NCBI GenBank assembly: GCA_008694505.1
Contig: VZDJ01007755.1
Location: forward strand, 14,334,471 to 14,398,470
DNA from: Cyanoderma ruficeps
Taxonomy: Eukaryota > Chordata > Aves > Passeriformes > Timaliidae
DNA length: 64,000 bases
Direction of reading: 5' to 3'
The position numbers were made by a program, and so were the translations under genes. This document shows, piece by piece, positions 11,092-22,560 of this stretch (position 1 is the first letter of the stretch; each line of letters starts with the position of its first letter). A model generated the notes under the pieces. The model made no database searches, was not told where the DNA came from, and was given only the letters and a program-made list of their open reading frames with translations.

Positions 11092-12944
11092 GTGAGTGGT
11101 TGTCTGTGAGCCCCTGGTCAGTGACCGCAGCGCTGCAGGCTCTGTAAGAAGGTGTGCCAGGAGAGGCAGGACGGTGCCAGGGCTGTCTCAGGGACAGAGC
11201 TCTGCTCTCTCACCCTGGCACCTACCTGCATCCGAATGGCACAGTGCCCAGGCTAGGGATGACCTGCTGGCCTCGTGCTCGGTGAGCACAAGCTTTTTCC
11301 TCCGCCAGGGATGCCCTGCAGTCTGTACACCTGGCCAGGCTTGTCCAGGTTGGGAATTCAGTTCACTCTACTTTTTGTGTCTCTATTTTGCAGGGGTAGA
11401 GTAGGACACACAGGCAGCTGCTCTGAATGCTTCCTAGATTTCCCAGCCAGTTAAGTTTCAGTATACAAGTCTGCAGAAGTATAACATTTTTTAAAAATCT
11501 GCATTAATTTGTCTGTTTTCTGAACCGCTAACATAATTTTTTTAATCTAATTTGGAAATTGTGGAACTAAGAACATCAGTGTTAGAGTGTTTCAAATACA
11601 GCTTAAATAAGGACTAATTTAATTTAATTTGTTGTTTCTTTTGCGTATAAATTTGGCTACACAGTTTGAGACATTTAAATGAAAAAAATTCTAATGAGTC
11701 TGCAAAACAAATGAAGTAAAAGCTGTAGTCTTGATTTTACATGCTGTATGTAGTAGCAGTCTCTCGTTAATTATATTTTACAGACCTGTTTTGTGCTTTC
11801 TTAGAAGTATAATGGAAACTTGAATGCAGGATGAATTGATTAGCTTTAGTGTATTTAAACTTGAGTTATTAAAGCTTTCTCTGTTCAGTGTCAAGAAAGT
11901 ATATTCTACCAGCACATATTCTTCTTTTATTAAAAGATGGATTAGAAATCTATGTATAGAAGTAAAGCCAGTTGAGAAAATAATAAAGAGGAAAGAGAAT
12001 ATTCCTCACTTTCCCACCAAGTGGGAGTTAATGGATGGCTCTCCTATAGACTCCTGTAATAGACATCAGCATGAGAATTCCTTAGTATTGTGATGAACTA
12101 ACGCAGGCAGGGGGCAGAAACAGAGACGAAGAGCACAGCAGCCACATCCTTTCCAAAGGTGCTGCCTTGAAACCACCAAATGTTGGTCACAGGTTAACTG
12201 TCATACCATCAGTTCCTCTTGAAATAGAGATCACACAACTTTTGAGATCTATGCTGTCCTGTGAAAGTTCTCTTTAGTCTCTAGGGAATCAAGGCTGTGT
12301 CTGCAGTTTTTCCCTTTTCCCACCAGTTAGAAACCACAGTAGACTGGGCACTAATTGTCTGTTGTCATTGCTCGTGCAAACCTGATGATAACGTCTGATT
12401 AGTTTTAACCGAGTTCCAGCTAGTAACATAGGATGACAAACTGACTTCCTGTCTCATTATTCATCCCAGTCCCACAGTCCCTTCTCTTGCTTCTCAGAAG
12501 TGAGTGAAGCATGACTATTGGTTTGTCCTTGAATGGTATTAAAATGCATAACATTTTAGGGAAGTAGGGATTGGAAACACTGTATGAGGCAAACAGTATG
12601 TATCACATCATATCAGCTGGTTGAAAAATGACCTGGGGGAGTCTTTTTCCTACCACTGTTTCCTCAACTGAATTACTGCAGTGGTTAATTCTTTTGAAAA
12701 TTTTGACATGCTTAAAAGCATATAATTTGCTGGTTACACATAAACATACAGTCCATCATTGCATAGCTTTGACTTAAATTTAATTACACTGTCATTTTGA
12801 AATACTATTGTTGTCAAAAGCCTATTTTCTGGTTATTAAACTAGATTCAGATGATGCTGGAAGTTAAGTATCGTTGCATGACATTTGCTTTGTAGGGGTA
12901 ATCATGTGCCTGATTCTGATCTTGGCTGCCTCGCCTATCTAAAT
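11092..12944. other. Non-coding stretch without recognised genes
   Basis: A somewhat GC-richer start (11096-11404 holds a 102-codon plus frame of low-information composition) gives way to AT-rich DNA. Nothing in it resembles a known protein or repeat. The short run up to 11092 is discussed among the rejected items. Confidence 0.5.
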
Positions 12945-14363
12945 GCATGGAATTATTTAAGTTGGAAAAGACCTCTAAAACCATAAAGTCTGTCCATTAA
13001 TCCAGCACTGCCACGTTTACCACTAAACCATGTCTCTAAGCACTACATCTGTATGTCCTTTAAATATCTCCTGAGATGGTAACTTCAACAATTTCCTGGG
13101 CAGCCTGTTCCAATGCTTGCCAACCCTTCGGCTGAAGAAATTCTTCCTAATATCCAATCTAAAGCTCCCTGACGGGAGCTGATGCCATTTTCTCTTGTCC
13201 TATCACTTGCTTCTGGAAGAAATGACCAACCCCCACCTCATTACACCCTGCTTTCGGACAGCTGTAGAGAACAGTAAGGTCACACAATTGGCCTTGGCTC
13301 ACTGATCCTCTGTATTACCTTGCTGCCCAGCTGAAATGCACTTAATCCCCTCATCCCAATCATCAATAAAGATATTAAACAGGGCTGGCCCCAACTCTGA
13401 GCCCTGGGGAACACCACTGGTGGGCAGCTGCCAGCTGGTGGATGTAGCCCCATTCACCAACACTCCCTGGGCCTGGCCGTCTGGACAACTTTCGGGTTTT
13501 TACCCAATGGACACTGCACCCATCCAAGCCATAAGCACCCAGTTTCTCCAGGAGAATACTGTGGTAGTCAGTGTCAGATGCTTTTCTAAAGTCAAGGTAG
13601 ACAACATTTATAGCCTTCCACTCATCCACTAAGTGGGTGACACTGTCATCACAGGAGATCAGGTCAATCAAGCAGCACCTGCCTTTCATGAGCTCAGGCT
13701 GGCTGGGCCTGATCCTCTGTTTGTCCTGTATGTGCTGCGTGGTGGCACGCAGGGTGGTCTGCACCATGTCCTTCCCCAGCCCCTAGGTCAGGCTGACAGG
13801 CCTGTAGCTCTGCAGATCCTTTTTCCAGCTTCTTGTAGCTGTGCATCCAGTTTACCCACCTCTGGTCAACTGTGACCTCCCTGGTCATCCAGGACTGCTG
13901 ATAAAGGATGGAAAGCGGCTCGCTGAGCACTTCTGCCAGCTCCCTCAGTACCTTTGTGTGCATCCCATCTGGCTCCGTAGACTTGTGTGTGTCTGAGTGA
14001 TGCAGCAAGTCACTGAAAATTTCTCCTTGTGTTATGGGGGCTTTACTCTGCTCCTTGTTCCAGTCGTCTAGCTCAGGGGCAGGGTACCCAGAGAACAATG
14101 GGGTTTTTTTACTACTGGACTGAGGCAAAGAAGGCATGAAGTACCTCAGCCTTTTCCTCATCCTTTGTCCCTATGTTTCCACTCATGTTTGATAAAGAAG
14201 GGAGGTTCTTCTTAGCCCTCCTTTTGTTGCTGATTCCTAGAAAGATTTTTTTTAAAAAAATGTCTTTTAATAGTAATCTGTCACCAGATTATGTTCTATT
14301 TGGGTTTTGGTACTTCTAATTTTCTCCCTGGATAACCTGGCAATATCGTTGTAGATACTTAGA
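12945..14363 (-). mobile_element. CR1 retrotransposon, 5'-truncated copy with reverse-transcriptase remains
   Basis: The left end on the plus strand (about 12950) carries the antisense CR1 3' end: 'aagttggaaaagacctct', 'actaaaccatgtct', 'cctgggcagcctgttcca', 'ttcttcctaatatccaatct'. Further right come antisense phrases of the reverse-transcriptase region: 'tctgagccctggggaacacc', 'agtttctccaggagaat', 'aaggtagacaacat', 'gaggcaaagaaggcat', and, last, 'cttctaattttctccctgg' near 14316-14334. The element is therefore on the minus strand and truncated at its 5' side. Between the FNIF-type segment (near 13375) and the 3' untranslated region I find no trace of the box that would encode the FADD catalytic motif, so an internal deletion is inferred. 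The copy is dead. Confidence 0.93.
13340..14161 (-). pseudogene. CR1 ORF2 reverse-transcriptase pseudogene (partial, frameshifted)
   Basis: ORF2 of CR1 encodes an endonuclease and reverse transcriptase used for target-primed insertion. Two overlapping minus-strand frames carry its remains. The upstream one (13694-14161) contains a segment reading STEPDGMHTKVLRELAEV, the usual amino-terminal reverse-transcriptase block of CR1. The downstream one (13375-13767) contains INVVYLDFRKASDTD, the palm motif with the first catalytic aspartate kept in YLDF but the usual AFDT changed to ASDT. The two lie in different frames, so at least one frameshift separates them; the downstream frame then ends before the polymerase active-site box, which is missing. 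The upstream endonuclease is absent. Confidence in the family is high; exact pseudogene ends are approximate. Confidence 0.9.
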
Positions 14364-17275
14364 CTAGTTTCTGTATGTTTTAGAGTTGAAGGCTTTCTTT
14401 TTCTTTGGTTCTGTGCATTGATACCACCATTACAAAGGCTTTATGGACATCTCAGATATTGGCAGAATAATTTGACCCTAACTTGATGCTTTCTTGACAA
14501 GTTGATTCTTAAAATACTGTCCCAAAAAATGACAGTATGTTTATCACCTGTTTTGTTTGTTTGCTTTTCTCTAGTACATTGGGGGACAGACTTCTTTTAA
14601 GTTCTTTGGCCTCTGTCTTACCAAAACTTAAATAAAATTAGAGTTACCATATGACTTGTTGGTCTCTGCATTCCAGTTGTTGCAGTAACATAGGATATCT
14701 GGCTTTTAAAACACTATTATAAGAAATTTCCTTGCACTACACTATACTGTATGTTTTTGAAGAGCTTTTTTTTTCTTCCTGTGTTCAGGTGGTGCTTGTT
14801 TTTGACGGGGGATCAGGCTTGTTTCCATTGCGTTTAAGAGTAATTCATAATGACTTTGTTCATTCTTATGGTTAAGACATTATAACAGCATCTGCTTAAT
14901 TTTTTCTTTTGTGCATGAATGCATGAGAGGTAACTAGATATTCAGTTGTTATCTAGGTGTTCGGTTGTCCTCAGTATGTGAAAAACTGGTGGAGCAATAT
15001 ATAATCAGAGTAACTTAAACTGGAAAAGGGTAAAAATGCCCTACATTTTTAATGTGGGTTAGGGGGATGGGGGAAAAAAAGAGAAAGAGCTGCCCTTGCT
15101 GCCTTTGGTTTGAGGATGAAGAAATGGAAAAGATGATTCTAGTTGAGAAGTCGCAGAAGTTGGAAACAGCTCCTTTGGTAGGGTGTGCCTGGGCTGTGTA
15201 GGAGGTAACCTGCCCCATATAGGCTGTTCCCTATTGCCTCCTACTGGCACAGTGTCACCAGTGCCCCATGGTCCTGTGCTCCCCTGGAGCAGACTTCACT
15301 GGTCAAGGCCTTGAAGACTCCTTGAAGTTGATACCTTGCAATTTGTCTTGTGCAATGTCTGGCAAGTCTGACTGCAAGATACAGTATGCTCAGGTCATTA
15401 GATACATGTGAGTCCTATAGGCCTAATATTGAATTTATTTATGTTTGACATGTTTCACTTGATACCAGCAGCTTCATTGACATTACAGTGATTTTTACCA
15501 AGGAACTAGGTGAGCTTAGAACTGCTCCCTTAATTTCTGTAAAGGAAGAAAAACAAATAATAATTTTAGAAGCAGAATTAAGAGAAACTTGATTCATTGC
15601 TAAAAATTGTTTTAGGAATAAAGCCATGAAATTATTTGAGCTCTTTTAAAAAGTAATATACTTTGAATTTTTTTAGGGCTTAAATCCTCCAACATTTAAA
15701 AATGAAAATAAGTAATATACAAATAAGTCTTCAGTCATCACCTAATAGAAGTAGATATCTAACCCAAATTTAAGGCACAGTACTTATGACAGGTTTCTGG
15801 AAATAAAATGTGATAACTGTTTAGAGAGCCATAAATAAGATGTAGTACTCAGAGAAGAAGAGGTTAAGTCAACAGGAGTTCCGTTTAATATATTAAATGT
15901 CCTTACTTGTGCTGGTTTTATCACATTTTGGTAGTTCATCCAGGGAAAAGTATTTGTGTCAGCTTGATATGTCCAGCATGTTTATCTAATCTTTCTTCTA
16001 TATCCTGCAAATTTTAAGATACAAATAAAGTGTTTGCAGCAAAAATCATTCACCTCGAAAGGTTACTTGAATGGTTTGCCAGAATCATTTCTTAGAGATT
16101 CTAACTCTGATAATTACTGTAGCAGTTTCTTATCTTTCAAAGATGTTATTTTAACATTGTCTATCCTGTCACTAAATGTATGGTTTTAGTTTTCTGATAA
16201 GCAAATTCATTCCTAAGCCGTTCATTCAAATGCTGGGTAGCTATAAAATATTCTTAAGGTCTTTGCGTTGCACAATGATAAAGAAAAAAATTTTTTGGTG
16301 TTGATGACAGAGATAAGCAGTGATTGTGGATGATTAACACTGCAGTTTCGTGAGCCATTTAAGTCAGAGTAAGCATCAGCTCTGCCAAAAAAGGCACGGC
16401 TTGCACCTTCCCTCCTCTTTGAGCCTGGTACCAAGTGCTCATGAAACCATAAAATGAACGGACTTAGCCAATTTATTTGGGGTAAACTTTCACTCCCACT
16501 CCTTTAGACTTTTTCTGAATGACCTTGTAGGCTTAAACAGAGCCATGGTGTCCCTGCTGTCTTCTCTGCTCTGGCGCTGAAATGATTAGAAAATAACGTT
16601 TGTTTTGAAGCTTCCAAACTGAGTGACAAAACTTGATTTTTGCATTCCCACAGACTTACTTTGTAGCTTACTGTTGAAAATACCAATTGGTCTCAATCCA
16701 GAAATCTGTTGTTGTTGGGAGTGTGGCCCTCAGGCATGACCCCGTGTTTAAGAGTGACTTGACATTTCTTCATGATGTAGTGAAGGGTTACATGGATGTT
16801 GTCAGTCCCAGGTGAAGCTACTTGACTTTGTTGCTAGTCTAGTTTTATTAGTCTACACATACAAATGTCTACCATCAGCTAAGAATAAAATTCTTGTTTA
16901 AAAAGTCATAATGCTTAAAATTACAGACAGGCAGCACATCTTTTAAGACACATTAACTGTAGAGCCAAGGAAAGTGTTCTTAGAAGAATATTTTCCAAGA
17001 GGGAAATGAGTCTTTGCCCAGGAAAAATATTTGGTCTTTTTTTTTTATTATTCTATTAAAAAAATGAAAAGGGTAACCACTTTGTTTGAAGTCTCCTTGC
17101 CTTAAGCAAAAAGACAAATTGACAAGTTCCTTCCAGGCAGACAGCCAAAGAATCTCAGATGGATGGGGTCTCTCCATGAGCTGCTAGCAAGCTGGGGAAA
17201 AATTGTTTCAATTCTTCCCAAATGTATTGTTTTATGAAACTGTTTTCCTCTACTCTTCCCTCTGCCCCCTCTTGC

Positions 17276-17276
<1 letters not shown>
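14364..17276. other. Non-coding stretch without recognised features
   Basis: AT-rich and CpG-poor, with short open frames only (up to 70 codons). Nothing recognised as a gene or repeat family. The DNA directly right of 14363 could be further, more diverged CR1, but I could not follow the match. Confidence 0.5.

Positions 17277-17322
<46 letters not shown>
17277..17322. repeat. 46-base poly(A) tract
   Basis: An uninterrupted run of 46 A follows 'cttgcc', and a further A run and an N (17335) come just after. It could be a retroelement tail on the plus strand, but I found no recognisable body upstream and no matching target duplication. Length is uncertain, as assemblies often miscall such runs. 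Confidence 0.9.
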
Positions 17323-17324
<2 letters not shown>

Positions 17325-17334
17325 AACAAAAAAT

Positions 17335-17335
17335 N
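17335..17335. other. Unresolved base (N)
   Basis: A single N lies 13 bases after the 46-A run, the sort of place where reads disagree. Frames called through this tract as poly-lysine or poly-phenylalanine are artefacts. Confidence 0.95.
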
Positions 17336-19523
17336 AGTGATTTTTTTTTTCCAGAACATTCTGTTGTAAACATATTTTTCCTCCCTCAGTTCTGCTTAAG
17401 ATTTAGTAAGTTTAGTTTTGCCCTCTGTGAGAAGCAGACTAAATTCTATTGCTGTTATTCGGTGATGCTGTGCCTTGTTTTATTGTTCGTTACAGTTGCA
17501 TTCCAGTTCTTGGTTTCTTGCCTTTTTAATCCTTTTTGTCTTTTTTTCTCAAACAGTTTTGCTGTTTTTACTTCTTCCATACCCCACAGTATCCTAAATT
17601 TACCAATGTCAGTTTTGAGCTTGATCCTGGATTGGAAGAGCTGCTTCTGTTTGCTTTCACTTCACTAGCGCAGTACCTGTTTTGTGATGCCAGTTGTCTA
17701 TTCATGTATAAAGCTCTTAATCTATTCTTAGATACTTGTCCCCTGAAAATTAGTGCTTTCTTCTGCTGAAGCAAGAGACAGCTTTTCCTGAGATTATTTC
17801 CTTATTCCCTTTTACCAACTATTTACACATGGATTATATCCTAGAGTATATATGGCATGTATTCACCTTGCTGAACAGTGGTAATATACCTGTTTGAATG
17901 GTCACCCCTTTTTTCTTTTATTGTCTGTATTGTATGTGATATCTGATTTTACTTTTGAATATTAAACTACTGACTATAAATTGGTATCATCTCATTTCAA
18001 GCTTGTATGTTGAATGTTACATACATATAAACAGAGAATAAGCATATATAATGAAATGCAGTGATGTTGTGAATGTGTACAAAGAGCTAACATTTCAGAA
18101 ACATAATTCTGTTATCCACTGGTGCACTGATAAATCTATTGTATGTAGGAACTGTATGTAGTATGTGAATCAATTTGTATATCCAGTATCGAAGAATTTA
18201 TCATTTGAGTTCTAGATAAGAAGGAATTCTAAAAAAATCTTATCAAAATGTACTAAACAAAATTTTTATTTTTTCATGGAATATCTGTAATACAGGTGGA
18301 AATACAGTTTGTAGTAGAATCCTAAATTACTCTGTCCAGTTTTTCCAAAGAGGAAACATGATTCTCCCTTGCTCTTCGGAAAAGGAGTGCTGCTCCCGTT
18401 TCTTCTGTAGACTCCTATAACTCCATCTTGATAAAGGCAAAAATACACCTACAGAGAAATTACAGAACTCTTGAATGGTTGCAGTGTTCTGGGATCTGTA
18501 TATTACTATCTTAGTTAATTAGTCCAGTTCAGATAGTAATTTCTGTCTGTAGTGCTTTTACTTGGAATGCACTGAGTTAATTAGTACTTAACTCCCCTTT
18601 CCTGTATCCAGTTGGTTACTTGCGAGGGTCTCAAATGTAGTGTCCTTTCTGTGTGCAGAAATGTGAATTACAACAGCAGAATTGTTAGCTGCCTCAGTAA
18701 GCTCTGAGCATGGCTCAGTGAAGGATGGCAAAAGGGATGTTTCTTTCTGCCCTCTGAAGCTGGGTCTAGCATTATAGTCTTTCTAACACCATTTAGTGTA
18801 GCCTTAGTTCAATTTTAAGCAATACCATCTGGCTTTGGTTCCCAAGGGGCCATTATTTTTCCTGGAATCCTTGTAGTTAGAGCATTCTTCAGTGCTGACC
18901 AGTGCTCTAGGGAAGGCTGGGAGGAATGGTGGCTGCAAAGCTGTGCAGAAAACCTCCCCAATAGGCAAAGGTGCCCTCAGGAATGGGTGATTTATTTAGT
19001 CACAGAAGAAAGCTGCTGTTGCATGCAAGAGCTGCATGGAAAAAAAAAAAATTTTCTTTGTGTGGTACGTAAGTATATGGAATACATGGAGCAGAAACTC
19101 AGGTGAGGCCTTCTGTGTTAGCATATATAATGTGAGAAAATGGTATTTTTAATTAGGTATTCAAATTGTCACTTAGGACTACAGTACATCTTCTGTTGAC
19201 TTGTCATTTTTCTAACAATCTGGAAGACAAATTTACGAGAGCATTCTACTGAACCAATACTACAGGAAACATCCTTTATTGCAAAACATATTACCATACT
19301 AAATACAGATAAACTCCTCTAGTATTTAAACACTTAAAGACCACATTAAATGAAATACTACTGCATTGAAGACTTGGATGTCAGTCAACAGATCCCAAGT
19401 ACAGTTTGAACTGCTCTGGTTTTGGTTGAATGCAGTGATGCAGATTTATTGCATTTGATTGAACTTGGAACACTCAATGTGAGGGCATTTTTTTTATTTT
19501 GGAAATAATAACTTTTGGAACAG
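17336..19523. other. Non-coding stretch without recognised features
   Basis: Pyrimidine-rich near 17340-17560, otherwise AT-rich. No recognised gene or repeat. Confidence 0.5.
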
Positions 19524-19620
19524 GTCACTTCTGAGCTTTCAGAACGTGTCCTAGCCATCAGAGCCAGCCTTGCTAAACTCAGGAAAAAGAAGGAGCAGAA
19601 GGAAAGTACAAAGAAACAGG
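19524..19620 (+). other. Candidate exon, lysine-rich, unidentified
   Basis: A T-rich run and then GAACAG lead into 19524. The frame from that base stays open for 52 codons to a TAG at 19680; an upstream in-frame TAA lies five codons before. The first half reads LSERVLAIRASLAKLRKKKE, which has a leucine spacing and charge pattern typical of a short helix or coiled coil; the second half looks non-coding. Possible donors are weak (GTACAA at 19606, GTCAGA at 19621). I recognise no protein. It is either an exon with a poor donor or a chance frame. Confidence 0.2.
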
Positions 19621-20460
19621 GTCAGATTTTGGATGGAAAGGAAATTTACTGGACTTGCTATTATCTTCTAATTAGACTGTAGAATGAGCAACTGGCCTTT
19701 GATACCCTTTAAATCTTTCCAATTTAATGCAGCACAGATGGTTTTCTACTCGTCTCCATATGCCCTCCAGAGGGCAGGGAAAATAATGTTGGGGGATAAA
19801 GGGAGTGAAACACTGGAGTGCAAAATGGAGCTGAGGCTGGGGAAGGATGGAAATAGAAGAATCCAGGTGATGAAGGATGATGGATAATGGGTGGATGTAT
19901 GAACCCTGGTGTCATTCAAGGGGGAAGGGAAAGCACAGGTTCTCCACAGCCCAAGAAGGAGCACAGAAACTCTGTATTAATTGGAAGAGGAGGCAGAAGC
20001 AACTGAAGGTGACAAAGACAGTATCTTGGAATATTTTAATATTTTCTCATGACATGCAGTTTGAGTTAGTCATGGGCATCCAATACCCAGCCTAAAGGAA
20101 ATGCTGAGTACCCAGTAGAGCTCACCAATATGACATAAGTGAGCACGCAGTGCTGAGATGATTTTCTAGGAGAAACCACCAGGCCTTCTTGACACTACAA
20201 TGGCAGTACGGTGTCCCACAGCTTCCTTTTTTTTTCCAATCTATGCTGAAAAACGTAATTATCTGAGTACTCAGCCAACATCAGAATATGCACAAGGAAG
20301 AGCCTTTTGAGGATAAACTGATCTTATAGCCAAGACATGAGGTTAGCCAAAGTACCTACAGCTGCACATCATGACTTGTCCTCTGTTTTGGAGGCAACAT
20401 TGATTTTGAGCACTAAGGGTCCATCAGTGTCTATGAAGTGATGTTAAAACTCACTGCTTA

Positions 20461-20530
20461 CAGGTGATTTGGTACCACCAGTATTTTTATTGTTGCAGGT
20501 GATTTGGTACCACCAATATTTTTTTTTTCA
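20461..20530. repeat. Two-copy 35-bp tandem duplication
   Basis: Copies start at 20461 and 20496. The first 27 or so bases are identical but for one G/A change; the tails diverge into T runs. Each copy contains the 8-bp palindrome TGGTACCA. Confidence 0.9.
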
Positions 20531-22349
20531 TTTTTTCTCAGGTCGTGTGTATAGATGTGCAGTTTAAGTGCAAGCCTTAAGTAAAGCTAGGAGAGGTTAT
20601 ACCCAAAATGTAAATCTTGCCTACTGTTGCAAATGCATCGCAGTGATGTGGCTGCAGGATGAGTGAGTTTGATCAGCAAGATGATCCATCACAAAACTGT
20701 TACTGATTTTTCCGGTGGGCTCATTCTCCTCTGGGTCAGGTTAGTTGTTGACTTGTTGGAATCTGCTGTGGAAAAGGAGGTAAATTAATGAGAAAAGAGG
20801 TGTGTTAGTGGTGATGAGATAAAAGGAGGTCATAACTGAATGAAGCTCCACTGTGTCAGAATATTTGTTTAAGTTTTTTTCCCATCCTTTTTTCTCTCTG
20901 CAGTGCTTTCTTCCTGCTGTTTTAATATATTCCAGGACTGGGCAGCTGAGGATCAGTGCCCTACCATCCCTTGCCCTTGATGCCTGCTGCATCCCAGCAC
21001 TACCCAGTCACAGTAGTGAACTGTGCCGACGGTTCTTAGCTGGGTTGCAGATGACAGTGAGCAATCCCATTAACCTGCCAGCCTGGTTGCAGATAATCCT
21101 GGGGAACCAGGGCACCCAGTGCTGCCCACGCTTGCCATCCCTCACCCTGCTGGCTGCAGCTCCTGCCTGCCTGTAGGCACTGATGCTGTGGGCAGAGGAG
21201 CAGCGCAGCATGGTTCAGGTGCATCTCCTCCTTCTCTGAGCTGCCTGCAGAGCTCAGAAACTGGCCCGTTTTGATTTTTTTTCCCCTTCTTTTTTTACTG
21301 TCTGCTGTGTTTTGGCAGACCTATGAGTAGTGGCAAATATTATGATCATGTCAGCTTGCCTGCAGCTCTTTCTTGTGCACTGTGCTGCCTTTTAGAAGTA
21401 GATTTTGTTTGGTTTTGAAAGTTAATGGCATATGCCTCTCAGGTTGTAGAGAGGAGGAGTTATTTAAGGCCCTCTGTGAGTTCCAGTTTAACATTCTCTT
21501 AAATAGGAAAGTTAGAATCCCTAAAAGCACAATTTATAACATAAAAGCTATCAAAATAGTATTGCAATCTGTTAAAGTGTTTAAAAATTTGATTTGCTGC
21601 AGTTTAAAATGTGAAATAAATGTACACTAATTGTTTTGAATGGAGATGAAGATGGTGTTTGAAGCCAGTCTTTAAAGGAATTAGTGAGATAGCACTGCAG
21701 TTAATGGTGGAGCACTATTTTCCTGTAATGGGCTAAGCAATGTTCTCTAATTAGCTTGCAAATTGATATTCAAATACAAGTAAACTGGCAATCAAATACA
21801 AGCAAAACATCTATGTGAGTAGACTTTGGCATCTGCATTTAGTATACCTGTATCGAAAATTATGTGTGGGCAAAGGGTAACCTCTTAGTTGTTTTCAGCA
21901 TGGAGCTTTTATTATTAATGATTGCTCACTGCTTACAATGGGTCATTATTTTAATTTAAGCACATGAAAAGAGGACAAAGAAACTCCTTTTTTTTTTTTT
22001 TGTCCACAAGTGAGTGGCTTTTAAACATTAGTCACATAATACTAAGTGTGCATGAGTTTTTCCTGCCTTCATTTCTTCTGGTTTTGTCAACTACTTGTGC
22101 ACATAAGATCTGATACGTAGCTGAGTCAGTGAAAGTTACTCTGTTGAATCTTCCTGGATTTGGATCATATTTAAGTTCGTTATTAAAATTATTGCGGTAT
22201 GGTGTGGCCATTTCATTTTCAAGCCTTGTGCCAGAACCTGGATGCATAAACTATTAGTGGTGTTTATGTTGTGAGGTTTTCAGTGGTATGTAGTAGGTTC
22301 TTAAACTTGAATTGAATGGTTGATACAAGTGGGTTTCTGCAAAGGAGAA
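20531..22349. other. Non-coding stretch; GC-richer patch at 20880-21260
   Basis: The patch is richer in GC than its surroundings and carries overlapping frames on both strands (107 codons plus, 62 and 67 minus), none resembling a known protein. It contains CTG- and TGC-rich words rather than CpG. The rest is AT-rich, with a T run near 21990. Confidence 0.5.
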
Positions 22350-22560
22350 CCATGGAATGGTTTGGATTAGAAAGAACTTAAAAACCATCTAGTTCCACCC
22401 CTCCTGCCATGAACAGGGACACGTTCCACTGGACCAGGTAGCTCTGAGCCCCATCCAACCTGGCCTTGAACACTCCCAGGAATGGGGCATCCACAGCTTC
22501 TCTGGGCACCCTGTTCCAATGCCTCACCACCCTCACAGTAAAGAATTTCTGCCTAGCTAT
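22350..22560 (-). mobile_element. CR1 retrotransposon fragment, 3' end, antisense
   Basis: The plus strand reads the antisense CR1 end: 'catggaatggtttgg', 'ccatctagttcca', 'tgccatgaacagggacac', 'catccaacctggccttgaac', 'ggggcatccacagcttctct', 'ttccaatgcctcaccaccct' and 'cagtaaagaatttctgcct'. The element is therefore on the minus strand. Match to the remembered consensus is close over its whole 211 bp, with moderate divergence. It is 5' truncated and holds only 3' untranslated sequence. Confidence 0.93.

Noticed and set aside
17102..17668. Frames with long lysine or phenylalanine runs
   Set aside because: They are translations of the 46-A tract and cross an N.
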